Of a stretch of 64,000 nucleotides of DNA, positions 27,392 through 37,200 are shown piece after piece. How positions within the stretch are numbered: position 1 is the first letter of the stretch; the number at the start of each line of letters is the position of its first letter. The position numbers and the translations under genes are program-made. The stretch is taken from NCBI RefSeq assembly GCF_030546575.1, contig NZ_JAUOTN010000001.1, positions 558,001 to 622,000 on the forward strand, in the 5' to 3' direction. Under the pieces are notes generated by a model that saw nothing but the letters and a program-made list of their open reading frames with translations, searched no databases and was not told the origin of the DNA. The DNA comes from Pontibacter coccineus (GTDB lineage: Bacteria; Bacteroidota; Bacteroidia; Cytophagales; Hymenobacteraceae).

Positions 27392-28405
27392 TTAGGTTTG
27401 CGTGGTTAAAACATCCTTGACCCTGCTTGCAAAGGTTTCGTTCCCTTGCTCGTTGGGGTGTACTTTCAAGGCATCGGGGTAGTACTGGTCAATAGGTATC
27501 CAGTTGGAAGCCTCCACGAGCTGGCACCAGCTTCTGGCCGCTGCGATGTCGCGCATCTGCTGCCGCAATGGCTCTACTTGCGTTTCGAATCCCTCACGCC
27601 AGATCATCGTCTGCACCTTCACCTCAATGGCCGGGTCTAGGGCATGTACGCTTTCGAGCCAGTTGGCCAAGTTTGCCCCCCAGGTCGCCGGGTCTGCGTT
27701 GTAGTCGTTGGTTCCGAGCGCCCACCACAGCACTTTCCTGTTGGCTCCTGAAAGGTAATTGACCAGGCGCTGCGCGTCGTTGGGGTTCTGCACGATAGCT
27801 GCCCCTGCGCCCGCCGCCCCCATCGAGGCGAACTCCCAACCGGGCAACTGCTCCCTTAAAAGCACCTGCCAGGCATAGCGTCCGTTATTGGCCGTTCCCG
27901 CTCCGACACCGATACTGTCCGAACAGGTCACCATGCGGCTTGCCTTTCTGGCGGGTACGGAGGCGGTGGCAAACGTGCCGCCTGAGTAGGTTGCTCCGGT
28001 GATGTCGGCGCCCCGCACCGCGCCGGACACGGGCCAGGTGCCCCCCTGCCGGAGCAAGACCGTCTTGGTGCCTGCGGGCAGGGCACAGGAGGCAGTCGAA
28101 AAGGTCGCCCCCCCGGTAGGTGTCAGCACCGCGTGATGCCCCCCGTTCACGTACACGTTGAGCAGCAGGGGCGGTGAGGTGCTGCCTTGCGTGTGCCAGG
28201 TAACCGCCAGGGTCGTATGGTTGGTCTGGTGTGACACCTCGGCCAGTGCCGAGCGCCCCCGGTAGCCGGTGCGGGCATAGTCGTAGACCGTGTGCGCGAA
28301 ACCGGAGGAGGTGGTGCTATAGTCAAAGGCGGTGGTTTCCGCAGGTGTGGCCGGGGCAGATGCCCCCCTGCGGGCCATCTGTGCGATGATGTGCTGCACC
28401 CCCAT
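27392..28405 (-). CDS. SGNH/GDSL hydrolase, tail-associated esterase
   Basis: 337 residues. An N-terminal beta-sandwich-like part (about 1-155) precedes an SGNH domain. The domain has the nucleophile in VTCSDSIGVG, the Asn block in WWALGTNDY and a catalytic-type His in ALKVHPNEQG. It probably deacetylates or de-esterifies a surface glycan during adsorption. The start overlaps the stop of the tail-fibre gene (TAATG). Confidence 0.85.
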   Translation of the reverse strand: MGVQHIIAQMARRGASAPATPAETTAFDYSTTSSGFAHTVYDYARTGYRGRSALAEVSHQTNHTTLAVTWHTQGSTSPPLLLNVYVNGGHHAVLTPTGGATFSTASCALPAGTKTVLLRQGGTWPVSGAVRGADITGATYSGGTFATASVPARKASRMVTCSDSIGVGAGTANNGRYAWQVLLREQLPGWEFASMGAAGAGAAIVQNPNDAQRLVNYLSGANRKVLWWALGTNDYNADPATWGANLANWLESVHALDPAIEVKVQTMIWREGFETQVEPLRQQMRDIAAARSWCQLVEASNWIPIDQYYPDALKVHPNEQGNETFASRVKDVLTTQT

Positions 28406-30924
28406 TAGACAGCCCCGATAACCTGTGGATAACTCAGCTTGCGCCCGCCGCTGTTGGCATTCACGTCAATGCAGAAGTAGAGGGCCGCGTCCGATGTGTT
28501 GGTGTACGTGAGGATGTTGGTCCACGCCAACCCGTCCGCGCTGCGCTGGAGCCTCACCGTTGTCCCGGCACGGTACACGCGCAGCCATCCACCCACCGGG
28601 CTGGTGCTGGTCAGCTTGGAGGACAGTACCCCGGCCTGCATGGCGTAGGAATCTGAGGTGCCAGGGGATAGGAACGCGCCCCATTTCATAATATTCCAGG
28701 CCGGGAAGTTGCTGTTGTCGTGCAGGCCGAAGACCACCTCCCCGTCTTCGCCCTGCTTCCTGCAAACGGCAATGCCGCCGTCCACACCCGCCGGGAGGTA
28801 GAGGCTACTCACGCCTTTCGCCCCGTAGCCTGAGCCGGTGGTGGCGACGGTGGTGAACACGTCCGGCTCGATCTCCCGGATGGCCCCGGCTGGCGACTGG
28901 TTCGGGAAGTCAAGCAGGCTGTACCCCTCCAGCTGGTAGGCCGGTGGCTCATTGCCTCCTATCTCCGCGCTGCCGAAGTTGGAAATGCTCCAGTTCAGCA
29001 CGCCGTTGATATTGACAAAGCCCAGGATGTCCAGGTCGTTTGCGCCGGTGGAGTAGGCAAAGCCCGTCTCCTTGTTGCCCGCCAGTGTCAGCGCCGTGCC
29101 CGCCGCCGCGTGGGCCAGGTGCAGCAGGCCCATGTCGCCGTGCGCGGAGTTGGTGACAGTCAGCAACCGGGTGCCCGCGATGGAGAGGGTAGCGATGTTG
29201 CCCTGCGTATAATCCCAGGTGACGGTGGCTGCGTCAGTGAGCGCCTGCGGGGTGTTGCCCCCTGTGCCCGCCGCAGCGATGGCATCCGTCACGGCTTTCT
29301 GGGTCATGGCCCCGTCTGTGTTCTGGCCGGTGGAAGGGTACAAAGTGACAGGCGTTCCCCCTCCGCCTGCTGAGAAGGGCTCCCCGTTGAGGTAGAGCTT
29401 GCCGTCCTGCCGTTGCTCGAAGGAAAAGCCGCCCTGCGGGGTGGTCATCTGCCAGCCCACGGAGAAGATGCCGCTTTCCCACTTCTGGAACAGCTCGGAG
29501 CGGTACACCTGCCCGCCTATTTCGATCTCATAGGTGCGCAGCGGGAACAGGAGCGGGCCATAGTAGTCCTCCTTGACCAGGGCGCGGCTCCCGTCTGCTC
29601 TTTGAGTGGTCACTTCTGAGTAGGGGATGCCTGAATAGGTGCGGTGCAGGGCTGTCAACACCTCCGAGGCGTTCTCGATGCGGTGCGCGTGCCCGAAGTC
29701 GTGCTCCCCCGCCGCCAGAATGTGCTCCCTGTCAAATACGAGCGGCAGGTAGTCCCCCAGCAGGGAAAGCACCCAGGCCTTTAACCCTGCCAATGTCCAT
29801 TTCCGCTTGGTGCCGTCTACCCGTTGGGTGGCCAGGATGTCCGTATCTGCCTCGGGTGCCTCCATCGTGTAGTCAGCATAGGTGCTGAAGTCGATGTTTG
29901 CTTCCCCTCCGCCGGTCCCGCCGCCGTTCTGCTCGATGTAGGTCACCCTCCCTTCGAGCATTTTCACGCGGTTGGCCAGAAAGTCAAACGCCCCTTTTAC
30001 CCTTATAATCGTTGTGCCCCACCAGCTTACATCATTCACTGTGTTGTCCACGTGAGAGGCGGTCACCTGCACGTTCTTGTTGGCGTCCGGTACTAATTGG
30101 TTGACCGTTTCCACCTTCGTGTTCAGAACTGCTTGCAGGCCCTGCACGGTGCTGATAAGCTGTGTTCCGGTGTGGGTGCTTCTGTCCCGGAGTTGTGCGT
30201 CTGTGGCGTTCTTGGTGGCTCCCACAGCGATGCTGTCCAGCTTCACCTTGTCCTCTTTGGACATGTTGCCGTCCAGAACAGAAGTGGCTAAAGGGTCCAC
30301 CGAGTCAAAGATATAGGTCCACGCCGCCGAAGACGTGTCATAGCGGTACACCTTTCCCTCAGACGTAACACGGGCGGTCCAGTTGTTTTGCGGATTTGGG
30401 TAAGTGGAAGCCAGGTCGGCAAAGTTCACGACAGCGCCCTTCCAGATAAGCCCCGCCGCAAAGCCGATGATCTTGTTGTCGGTTTCGCTCTTGGTGTACT
30501 TGTCATCCCACCTGGCGGCCTGCACGTCCGTATGGAAGCGGTGCGTCGGGCTCTGCTCAATCATCGTAGCCGGGTGCGTGTCCGGGTGCACGTAGCTAGA
30601 GAGCGTGTCGAGCTTGGCCTTGTCTTCAGAAGAGAAGTTCTGCTCACTCAGTCCCATGCCCTCCACCTTGTCCACCTTGGAGGTGAACAGTTCGTTGATG
30701 GCGTTTACGAGCAGGGATTTATCCTGTGTTAGCAGGTTGGCTAAATCCCCTATAATGGCGGACCCTCCCTCTGCAAAGTAGGGCGTGTTGTTCCACGACA
30801 GCCCCCGGCCTATCTTGAGCTTGTAGGTGTCGGTCTCATAACCGAACTCCCCTACCTTCAGTATTTTGTTGTTGGCTGCAGCCTCGGACGCAGTGCCCTG
30901 CCGAACTAAAACGGGTATGTACAT
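28405..30924 (-). CDS. tail fibre / receptor-binding protein
   Basis: 839 residues. The N-terminus (VGEFGYETDTYKLKIGRGLS) resembles the attachment domain of many tail fibres, in which a parameter 'fits' a grid-like beta prism. A long repetitive central region (KSETDNKI, HTGTQLISTVQ) is followed by a C-terminal lectin-like sandwich (from about 690). It would bind the host surface together with the SGNH enzyme. TAATG junctions on both sides indicate coupled translation with its neighbours. Confidence 0.82.
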   Translation of the reverse strand: MYIPVLVRQGTASEAAANNKILKVGEFGYETDTYKLKIGRGLSWNNTPYFAEGGSAIIGDLANLLTQDKSLLVNAINELFTSKVDKVEGMGLSEQNFSSEDKAKLDTLSSYVHPDTHPATMIEQSPTHRFHTDVQAARWDDKYTKSETDNKIIGFAAGLIWKGAVVNFADLASTYPNPQNNWTARVTSEGKVYRYDTSSAAWTYIFDSVDPLATSVLDGNMSKEDKVKLDSIAVGATKNATDAQLRDRSTHTGTQLISTVQGLQAVLNTKVETVNQLVPDANKNVQVTASHVDNTVNDVSWWGTTIIRVKGAFDFLANRVKMLEGRVTYIEQNGGGTGGGEANIDFSTYADYTMEAPEADTDILATQRVDGTKRKWTLAGLKAWVLSLLGDYLPLVFDREHILAAGEHDFGHAHRIENASEVLTALHRTYSGIPYSEVTTQRADGSRALVKEDYYGPLLFPLRTYEIEIGGQVYRSELFQKWESGIFSVGWQMTTPQGGFSFEQRQDGKLYLNGEPFSAGGGGTPVTLYPSTGQNTDGAMTQKAVTDAIAAAGTGGNTPQALTDAATVTWDYTQGNIATLSIAGTRLLTVTNSAHGDMGLLHLAHAAAGTALTLAGNKETGFAYSTGANDLDILGFVNINGVLNWSISNFGSAEIGGNEPPAYQLEGYSLLDFPNQSPAGAIREIEPDVFTTVATTGSGYGAKGVSSLYLPAGVDGGIAVCRKQGEDGEVVFGLHDNSNFPAWNIMKWGAFLSPGTSDSYAMQAGVLSSKLTSTSPVGGWLRVYRAGTTVRLQRSADGLAWTNILTYTNTSDAALYFCIDVNANSGGRKLSYPQVIGAV

Positions 30925-31559
30925 TAGAGTGGTTCTCCTTGGATTAAGCCCACAAGCGGGGTGTACTGTTCATCTCCCTGGGAGAGGTTGCCCCCATGGA
31001 TTTGTGTGATAGACTGGACCGTATAAGTGGAGCCGGGGGGCTTGGTGATGATCAGCGTGCCGTTCTGGTCACGGATATAGACCGGGTCTCCATTGGTTGC
31101 CTCGTTGGGAATCAGTTCATCCGAGGCCACCAGCACCAGTTCAAAGGTGCACACCACCTCCTGTTCTGTCTTTAGGCGCTTGGTGACTAACCTGAAGTTA
31201 TTGGACTCCTTGTAGTAGACCGAGTAGGTCTTGCCGTGGTCGGCGATCTGCCATTGTTGCCAGCCGGGAGCCGCTAAAGCAGCAAAGAAAGCATTCCGGT
31301 TGGCCCAGTAGGCCTGCTCGTCAGGAGCGATGAATACACATTTTAAGCGCACCTCCTTGGCCTCGAACCGGGGGAGCCCCAGGTCGATCTCCACCCCGTT
31401 CTCCTCGGCCCACGAATGGGAAAGCGAGTCTTTGCGCTTGGGGAAGGAAAGGAACGCGGCCTGCCCCTCCATCACGGCAAACCCGTAGGCGAGGAACGTG
31501 TCCACGCCGTTTAAAAACCATCTTGAGGAAGCTCCTGCCATAGTGTTAAATTTACCCAT
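30924..31559 (-). CDS. distal tail (Dit-like) protein
   Basis: 211 residues. The pattern GVDTFLAYGFAVMEG, then SWAEENGVEIDLGLPRFEAK and TFELVLVASDE suggests a baseplate hub/distal-tail ring protein. It lies between the tail-tip protein and the fibre, the standard siphovirus position. Confidence 0.7.
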   Translation of the reverse strand: MGKFNTMAGASSRWFLNGVDTFLAYGFAVMEGQAAFLSFPKRKDSLSHSWAEENGVEIDLGLPRFEAKEVRLKCVFIAPDEQAYWANRNAFFAALAAPGWQQWQIADHGKTYSVYYKESNNFRLVTKRLKTEQEVVCTFELVLVASDELIPNEATNGDPVYIRDQNGTLIITKPPGSTYTVQSITQIHGGNLSQGDEQYTPLVGLIQGEPL

Positions 31560-31616
31560 AACCCGGCCCCTGTGCTAAAAAAGGAGCCGGTTTAGCTTGC
31601 CCCCTCGCAACGGGGT

Positions 31617-33764
31617 TTACTGATCCTGCGGGTCTCCCGGTCCTCCTGTCTCGCAGGCGGTTGCGGCGTTCTCGCGGTACGTATTGGTCACCTGCACCGG
31701 CAGCGAATCCTGCCCCGCGTCCGCCCCGGAAAGGTGGATGGTCACGCTGTAGGGGTCCCCGCCGAAGAACTCGCGGTTGCCCGCAAGACCGATGCTCTTG
31801 ACCGTATCCCCCGCCGCAAAGGTGACGGTGGCCGTGCGGCCCGAGGCCTGGTTGGAGAGCGTGTAGGTGCCCGATTTGTTGGACTCGATCACCGCCGCAA
31901 TGCTGTATTCATAGGTCGGGATACCCGAGCAATCCAAGAAGAAGCCACTTACCTGCACGCTCTTTAGCCGCACGTAATGCTCCGGGGTGTCAGTGGGCGG
32001 CTCGGAAACCGGGGCGGTGTATTTGTCCTCTGCCTGGAAATAAAGCCCGTTCAAATGGACGCTGATGGGCTTGGGCGAAGGGGAAAAGAAAGAGGCCACG
32101 CCCGAGGCCCACACCATCATGGAAGCGTACCCGCCCAGCACCACGGGGTTGAACCACACGTTACGGCCGGGGCGGTGTCCGATGGGCAGGGTGAACATGT
32201 GTCCCGGGTTGGTGTTGTTGCAGTAGATCACGCCCCGCAGATGCACCAGCCCGTGGGAGTCCTTCATGTACTCAGCTCTTTGGGTTTCCTCGGTCGCTCC
32301 TGCCGTTTCACTGCCGGGGCCTAACAAGAGCGGATACCACCTGGGCACGAACGGGGGGGCAGTCTGCACAGGGCGCTCCTGCTGGGAGATGTACTTGTTG
32401 AGCTTGTCGGCTTGGGCGTACTGCCGCAGGATTTGCGGGATGGTGAAGGCCTCCGAGAGCTCCAATGTGTAGCGGTAACCGTTCGCTACATCCCGTGTCA
32501 GGGCGATCACGCGCATGGGCAAATCCACGCCCATGGCTTCGTCCTTCACCTGCACGAAGGAACCCAGGGAAATGTAGACCCCCTCCCGCTGGAAGTGCAG
32601 CGGGTCACACTCCACGCTGTACAAAACACGCGGCACGCTGTTCTGGTCCAGGTACTCCTGCGCCCTTGTTTGCAGCTCGTTTTCCGCCGCCGTGACGTAG
32701 GTTTCGGGCATGAAAATATCCACCAGCACATACTCATCCCCCGGGTAGGGCTTGAGGTACTCGTTGGGGATCTCCAGCGATTTCTCCTCCTCGTTCTTCT
32801 TGAAGGAGAAGGCCTTGGCGGCGTTGTTGTAGCCTATGATCTCAAAGGTGTAGCCCGCCAACTGTCCCGAGTTGAACGTCACCTTGGCGCTCTCCCCCGG
32901 CAACAGATAGTCGTTCAGGTTGAAGTCCATGGCGCTGTCGTAGAAGGTGAACATGTCGCCCACGGCCGTCACCGTGCTTTCCCTTCTTGGGAAGATGTCC
33001 TCCCATATTTCGGCGTGCTCGATCACCCCGTACTCCGACACGTTCTTTTCCAGGTAAGGTCCGGTAGCCAGGGGTAACAGCAGGCGGGTGGAGAAGTTGC
33101 GGTAATCGTCTTTGAGGTTGTTGGTCGAGCCGTAGGCGTACAGTCGGGTCAGGACGTTGGCCCCGTCCTTGTTCTTGCGGTCCAATCGATAGAGCCCCTT
33201 CCCCTTGCCGTACTCAAACGTTAAACCGGAGATGGGCCCGCGCTTGCTCAGGTGGATGGTCTTGTCCACCACCCAGAACTCGGTGTTGAACTCCATGGCG
33301 ATCTTGGAAAGGACCTGCAGGCAGTTCTCCTTCGAGAAGGTCAGGTTCTTGAAGATCGTGGAGTCCACCATGCCCTTGGTCCAGCCCGACTGCACCCGGT
33401 TGGCGTTCTTGAGCAAGAGATCGAGGAAGGCGTCCGCGTTGCCCATCAGCGCAAAGTCCGTTTCCTTCAGCGAGTTGTCATCCCCCATCATCAGGTAGGC
33501 GATCTTGCCCAGGTCATAGGCCACGGTCTCGAACACGCACGTATAGCGGTACTCCCTGGAGTTGAGCTTCTCGATTTGGGGCAGGCGGTTGAGGTAGTGG
33601 GTTTCTCCGAAAACGGTCACCGTGTCGCCTAACCTGAGTTCGGTGTAGCCCACGGCGTCAAAGGTGAACTGGACGATGTTCTCCCCCATTAACCGTTTCG
33701 TGAGGGTGCCCTCGGGCCTGATCGTGAGAATGTCCTGGGTGCCGCGTTGTATGGTGTAGTGCAT
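31617..33764 (-). CDS. tail tip / tail-associated protein (Tal-like)
   Basis: 715 residues from the ATG at 33762-33764. The N-terminal ~380 residues resemble the gp27/Tal ring fold used in siphovirus tail tips (LGDTVTVFGETHYLNRLPQ, YGSTNNLKDDYRNFSTRLLL). The C-terminal ~250 residues carry Ig- or BppU-like beta-sandwich character. It would close the tail tube and carry the fibres. No peptidase motif was spotted. Confidence 0.75.
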   Translation of the reverse strand: MHYTIQRGTQDILTIRPEGTLTKRLMGENIVQFTFDAVGYTELRLGDTVTVFGETHYLNRLPQIEKLNSREYRYTCVFETVAYDLGKIAYLMMGDDNSLKETDFALMGNADAFLDLLLKNANRVQSGWTKGMVDSTIFKNLTFSKENCLQVLSKIAMEFNTEFWVVDKTIHLSKRGPISGLTFEYGKGKGLYRLDRKNKDGANVLTRLYAYGSTNNLKDDYRNFSTRLLLPLATGPYLEKNVSEYGVIEHAEIWEDIFPRRESTVTAVGDMFTFYDSAMDFNLNDYLLPGESAKVTFNSGQLAGYTFEIIGYNNAAKAFSFKKNEEEKSLEIPNEYLKPYPGDEYVLVDIFMPETYVTAAENELQTRAQEYLDQNSVPRVLYSVECDPLHFQREGVYISLGSFVQVKDEAMGVDLPMRVIALTRDVANGYRYTLELSEAFTIPQILRQYAQADKLNKYISQQERPVQTAPPFVPRWYPLLLGPGSETAGATEETQRAEYMKDSHGLVHLRGVIYCNNTNPGHMFTLPIGHRPGRNVWFNPVVLGGYASMMVWASGVASFFSPSPKPISVHLNGLYFQAEDKYTAPVSEPPTDTPEHYVRLKSVQVSGFFLDCSGIPTYEYSIAAVIESNKSGTYTLSNQASGRTATVTFAAGDTVKSIGLAGNREFFGGDPYSVTIHLSGADAGQDSLPVQVTNTYRENAATACETGGPGDPQDQ

Positions 33765-33823
33765 ATTTTCTGAAAGGCTGTACTTTATATAGATTATTGC
33801 GTATACTTGGTGAAAAAACACCG

Positions 33824-34231
33824 ATGAAAACCGTAAAGACCACCCTGATCGTCGTGGCTACACTGGTAGTCCTGTACTTGGTATATGACTTTGTGACGGG
33901 CACCGCTACCGCTTATCAGCAGGCCACGGCACAAGACAAGGCCCTGCAGCAGGAGGCGGACTTTAAGGCCAGCCTCTCCGCTTTGGGGGAGAACCACAAA
34001 GGCAAGGAGGTTATGATTGTCGCATGGTCTGAGGCAGTTCAGAACTACATAGAGGTTCCTGCTTATCAGGTTTATAAAAGCCACAAAACGGGATCCTTCC
34101 GGCACGGGGACAAAGTAACCCTGTTAGCCGTAGACCTTTACAACCCAGACGGCATCAACGCCAAAGTGCGAGACGCTGACGGCATGGAGTACCATGTGGA
34201 CTATCAGCACATTAAAGAGTTAAACCCCTAG
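33824..34231 (+). CDS. plus-strand membrane-anchored protein (moron candidate)
   Basis: 135 residues from the ATG at 33824. A single N-terminal transmembrane helix (TTLIVVATLVVLYLVYDFV) is followed by a soluble domain that ends in an SH3-like barrel (GDKVTLLAVDLYNPDGINAK). It is opposite in direction to the whole tail operon and has its own possible promoter (TATACTTG at 33802-33809). Such isolated genes are often expressed in the lysogen and can act in superinfection exclusion; that role is inference. Confidence 0.7.
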   Translation: MKTVKTTLIVVATLVVLYLVYDFVTGTATAYQQATAQDKALQQEADFKASLSALGENHKGKEVMIVAWSEAVQNYIEVPAYQVYKSHKTGSFRHGDKVTLLAVDLYNPDGINAKVRDADGMEYHVDYQHIKELNP

Positions 34232-34251
34232 GCTAATCCCAGGGCTTAATG

Positions 34252-37200
34252 CTATCCTCCATTGGCTCTAAGTATCTCGTTCGTGCTGCTCATCTTGTTG
34301 TCAATAGAGCGTAAGGACCGCACTTGTTCCCCTTGTGCCTGTACAACTTGGGACAGCTTGTTTACAGAATCCGCCGATGATAGGACGATTTCCCCAAGCT
34401 TCTGATCCATCCGCAAATGTACCTGTAGAGATTCGGTCGCTAAACGCGTCTGCTCTTTCAGGCTGAAAGACTGCTGCAGCAAGAAAGAGTTGTCGGTATC
34501 CAGGCCCATTTCCTGCCGTTTCATTCCTACCAACTCCGCTAAATGCAGCCTGACAGCGCCGAACTGCCCAGCAAGTAAATCCGCCTGCTGCTCCGTCATG
34601 CCGCGAATAGCGCCTGCTAGGCCCGTCTGCCCGGAACTGTCCGCCTCAGGCGCAAAGGATACACCCGTTACTTTTGCCAACTCTTGAAACTTCTCCTCAG
34701 CACTCTTGATAATCCGGTCATACTCTGCCCGTAGGGTGGCAATCTCCAGATCCGATAGACTACCCCCGGTTTCGGCATACTCCGCGAAATCGGCGTAGAA
34801 CTCCTGCAGTTCCTTTTCAAGAGCGTTTCGTTTGAAAGAATTGAGGATGGAACGCTTCATGATCTCCTCAAAATTTTCGGCAAAGTCCGCCGCAGCCGCG
34901 TTGCCACGGGCGAACAGTTCCACCAAATCATCGGCCAGGCTCTCAATGGAGGTGCCTGTTACCTCGGCCCGGATGGCATTCAGCGTGTCCTTAAACTGTT
35001 CCTGTAGAGCTAATAGGTTCTCCACCATGGCGGCAGTCACCTCGTCCAGTTTCCCCTCGTCTAACAGCTTTCTAAGATCGGCCATGGCCTGCAGGGAAGT
35101 GTCGTCATTTTCAAGCGCCTTAATAAGCGGGTCCAGTGTTTGGAGCGGCCCGTTTTTGGCAATCCATTCCCGCACACGCTCCAGCTCAGCAAAGTAGACC
35201 CCCTGCCCTTTGTTGAGTTTGGCGATGACCTCGTCTACCCGTTTGTCGCCTGTCAGCAGTAGCACCTCCCCTGTCAATCCTTCCTTGGGGTTGGCCACAG
35301 GCCCTGCATCTGCCAGTTGGCCGTATTGCTTTTCCATCTCCAGGCGTATCTGCGTCAGGCTCTTGCGGTACTCCACCAGCCTTTCGGTGCCGTACAGTTC
35401 TTTGATCAGGGCTAATTGACGCTCCACGGCGCGGGTTACGCCCTCAATGGCCTTGATCTGCATTTGCTGCTGGTAGCTTTGCTGTGCGTCCTCCCGTGCC
35501 CGGCGTTCCTGCTGTGGACGGTTACCAATGTCCACGATGGTCTGCATGATGGAAGTTACTGCTCCGAAGATGCCAAGACCCGCCGTAATGCCGCCTAACA
35601 GGTCCTTGTCTGCATTGGCCTTCTTCATAGCGTCCATGCTGTCCTTGATCTGCACCACGTTGCCAATCACATTGGCCGTAGTGCCCAGGATACGGGAAAA
35701 CTGTTCGTCTACAGTGGAGACAGCGCCCGCCAAATTGCGCATCTCGGCTGAGAGATTAGCCAGGCGTTGCGGGAAGCGGTCCTTCAAACTGTTGCCTGCC
35801 TCTTTGAGGTTCTTACGGATCTTGTCAGCGAATTCGGCGGAGATTTTACCACTGGCTACCAGGGCGTTGAGCATCGCCTCAGCGTCCGCTATCACCTCTT
35901 TGGCGGCGCTGTCGCTCAGATCCGTGATGCCGTTAAACAGGCGTTTAAAAGCCTCCATTTTGGCCGCATAGCCGTCGTTAACAGAATCGATCTCCTGCTG
36001 TTTTCGCTCTCCGAGCACGGCCTTGCGGCGGTTTAGTTCCGCTTCGTTGTCTGGCCCCGCCAGGCTGGACTCCAACAACGCAAGGTCTTTCAGATACTTC
36101 TCTTCTACCTTCAGCCGCTCGTCCGCCGCGTTTTTCGTGGCATCCAACAGCCGGGCAAATCCTTTGATGTTTTCATCCAATGCACTGTTGCGGATGCGCT
36201 TTTTCTCTTCTTCCTCGTCCTTCAGCAGCTTGATATAGCGCTCCTGGTTCATGTCCGTTAGTTGGTCAGCCGGGATTGCTCTTACCTCGTTGAGTTGCTC
36301 CTGGATGACATCCAAATAGGTTTTCGAAAGGTCAATGTCATGCTGGAAACGCTCCGTTGCGGCCTTTTCGCCATACTCCTTTTTAAACGCTTCGTGTTGT
36401 ATATACAGTTGCTTTTGTTGTTCCAGTGATATATTCAGCTTTTCCGTTTCCTGGGAATAACGCAGGTCGTTGATCGCTTTCTCCTGCATGGGCTCCAATA
36501 GTGCCACGTCAATGGCAACCGCCCCCTTGCTTTTGTTGAACTCGTTTATCTCGGATTTCAGGCGCTTGAACTTATCCAGAATAGCCTGTTCCTCTGCCTT
36601 TTCGCGGGTCATGCCCTTACGCCCGTACTCTTCCTCTAGCCCCTGCAATTGCCTTAAGAGGGCTTCCCGCTGCCGGATCATCCGCTCCGCGTCGGCACTG
36701 GCTTTTTTGTCCCGGTTCTTGTCAGACTTGCCGAGTATCTTATCGATCTCCTTTTGGATCTCTTCCGCTTCCTTGAGCAGGTTGGCCCGGTTTTTCTTAT
36801 CCTCTGAGGTGGTGGGGATGATCTCCATGGCCTTGGTGCGCAAAGACTCCGCCTTGGCTTGCAGCTCAGCTACGGACAGGATATTTCTGGATATGCGTTC
36901 GTTGTTGGCCAGCGTCACCGTCTGTTTTTGGTACACACTCAGCACGTTGTTCACGGCCTGCAGTTCCTCTCTCAGGGCAACGTCCTGCCGCATGATCCGG
37001 TCCGCTTTCTCGTTGTAGAGTGCGTCATACTTCAGGCCCTTAAACTTGGCGTCCAGTTCCAGGCGCTTCTTCTCTAATTTATCCCTTTCCTTTTTAAGCT
37101 CCGCAACACCGTTGTTGAGCTGGTCAGATGACATCTTGGTGGCCTCCCCGAATGACTTGACGATCGTGCCGGTGATCTCCGTTATTTTGTCGGTGTTGAG

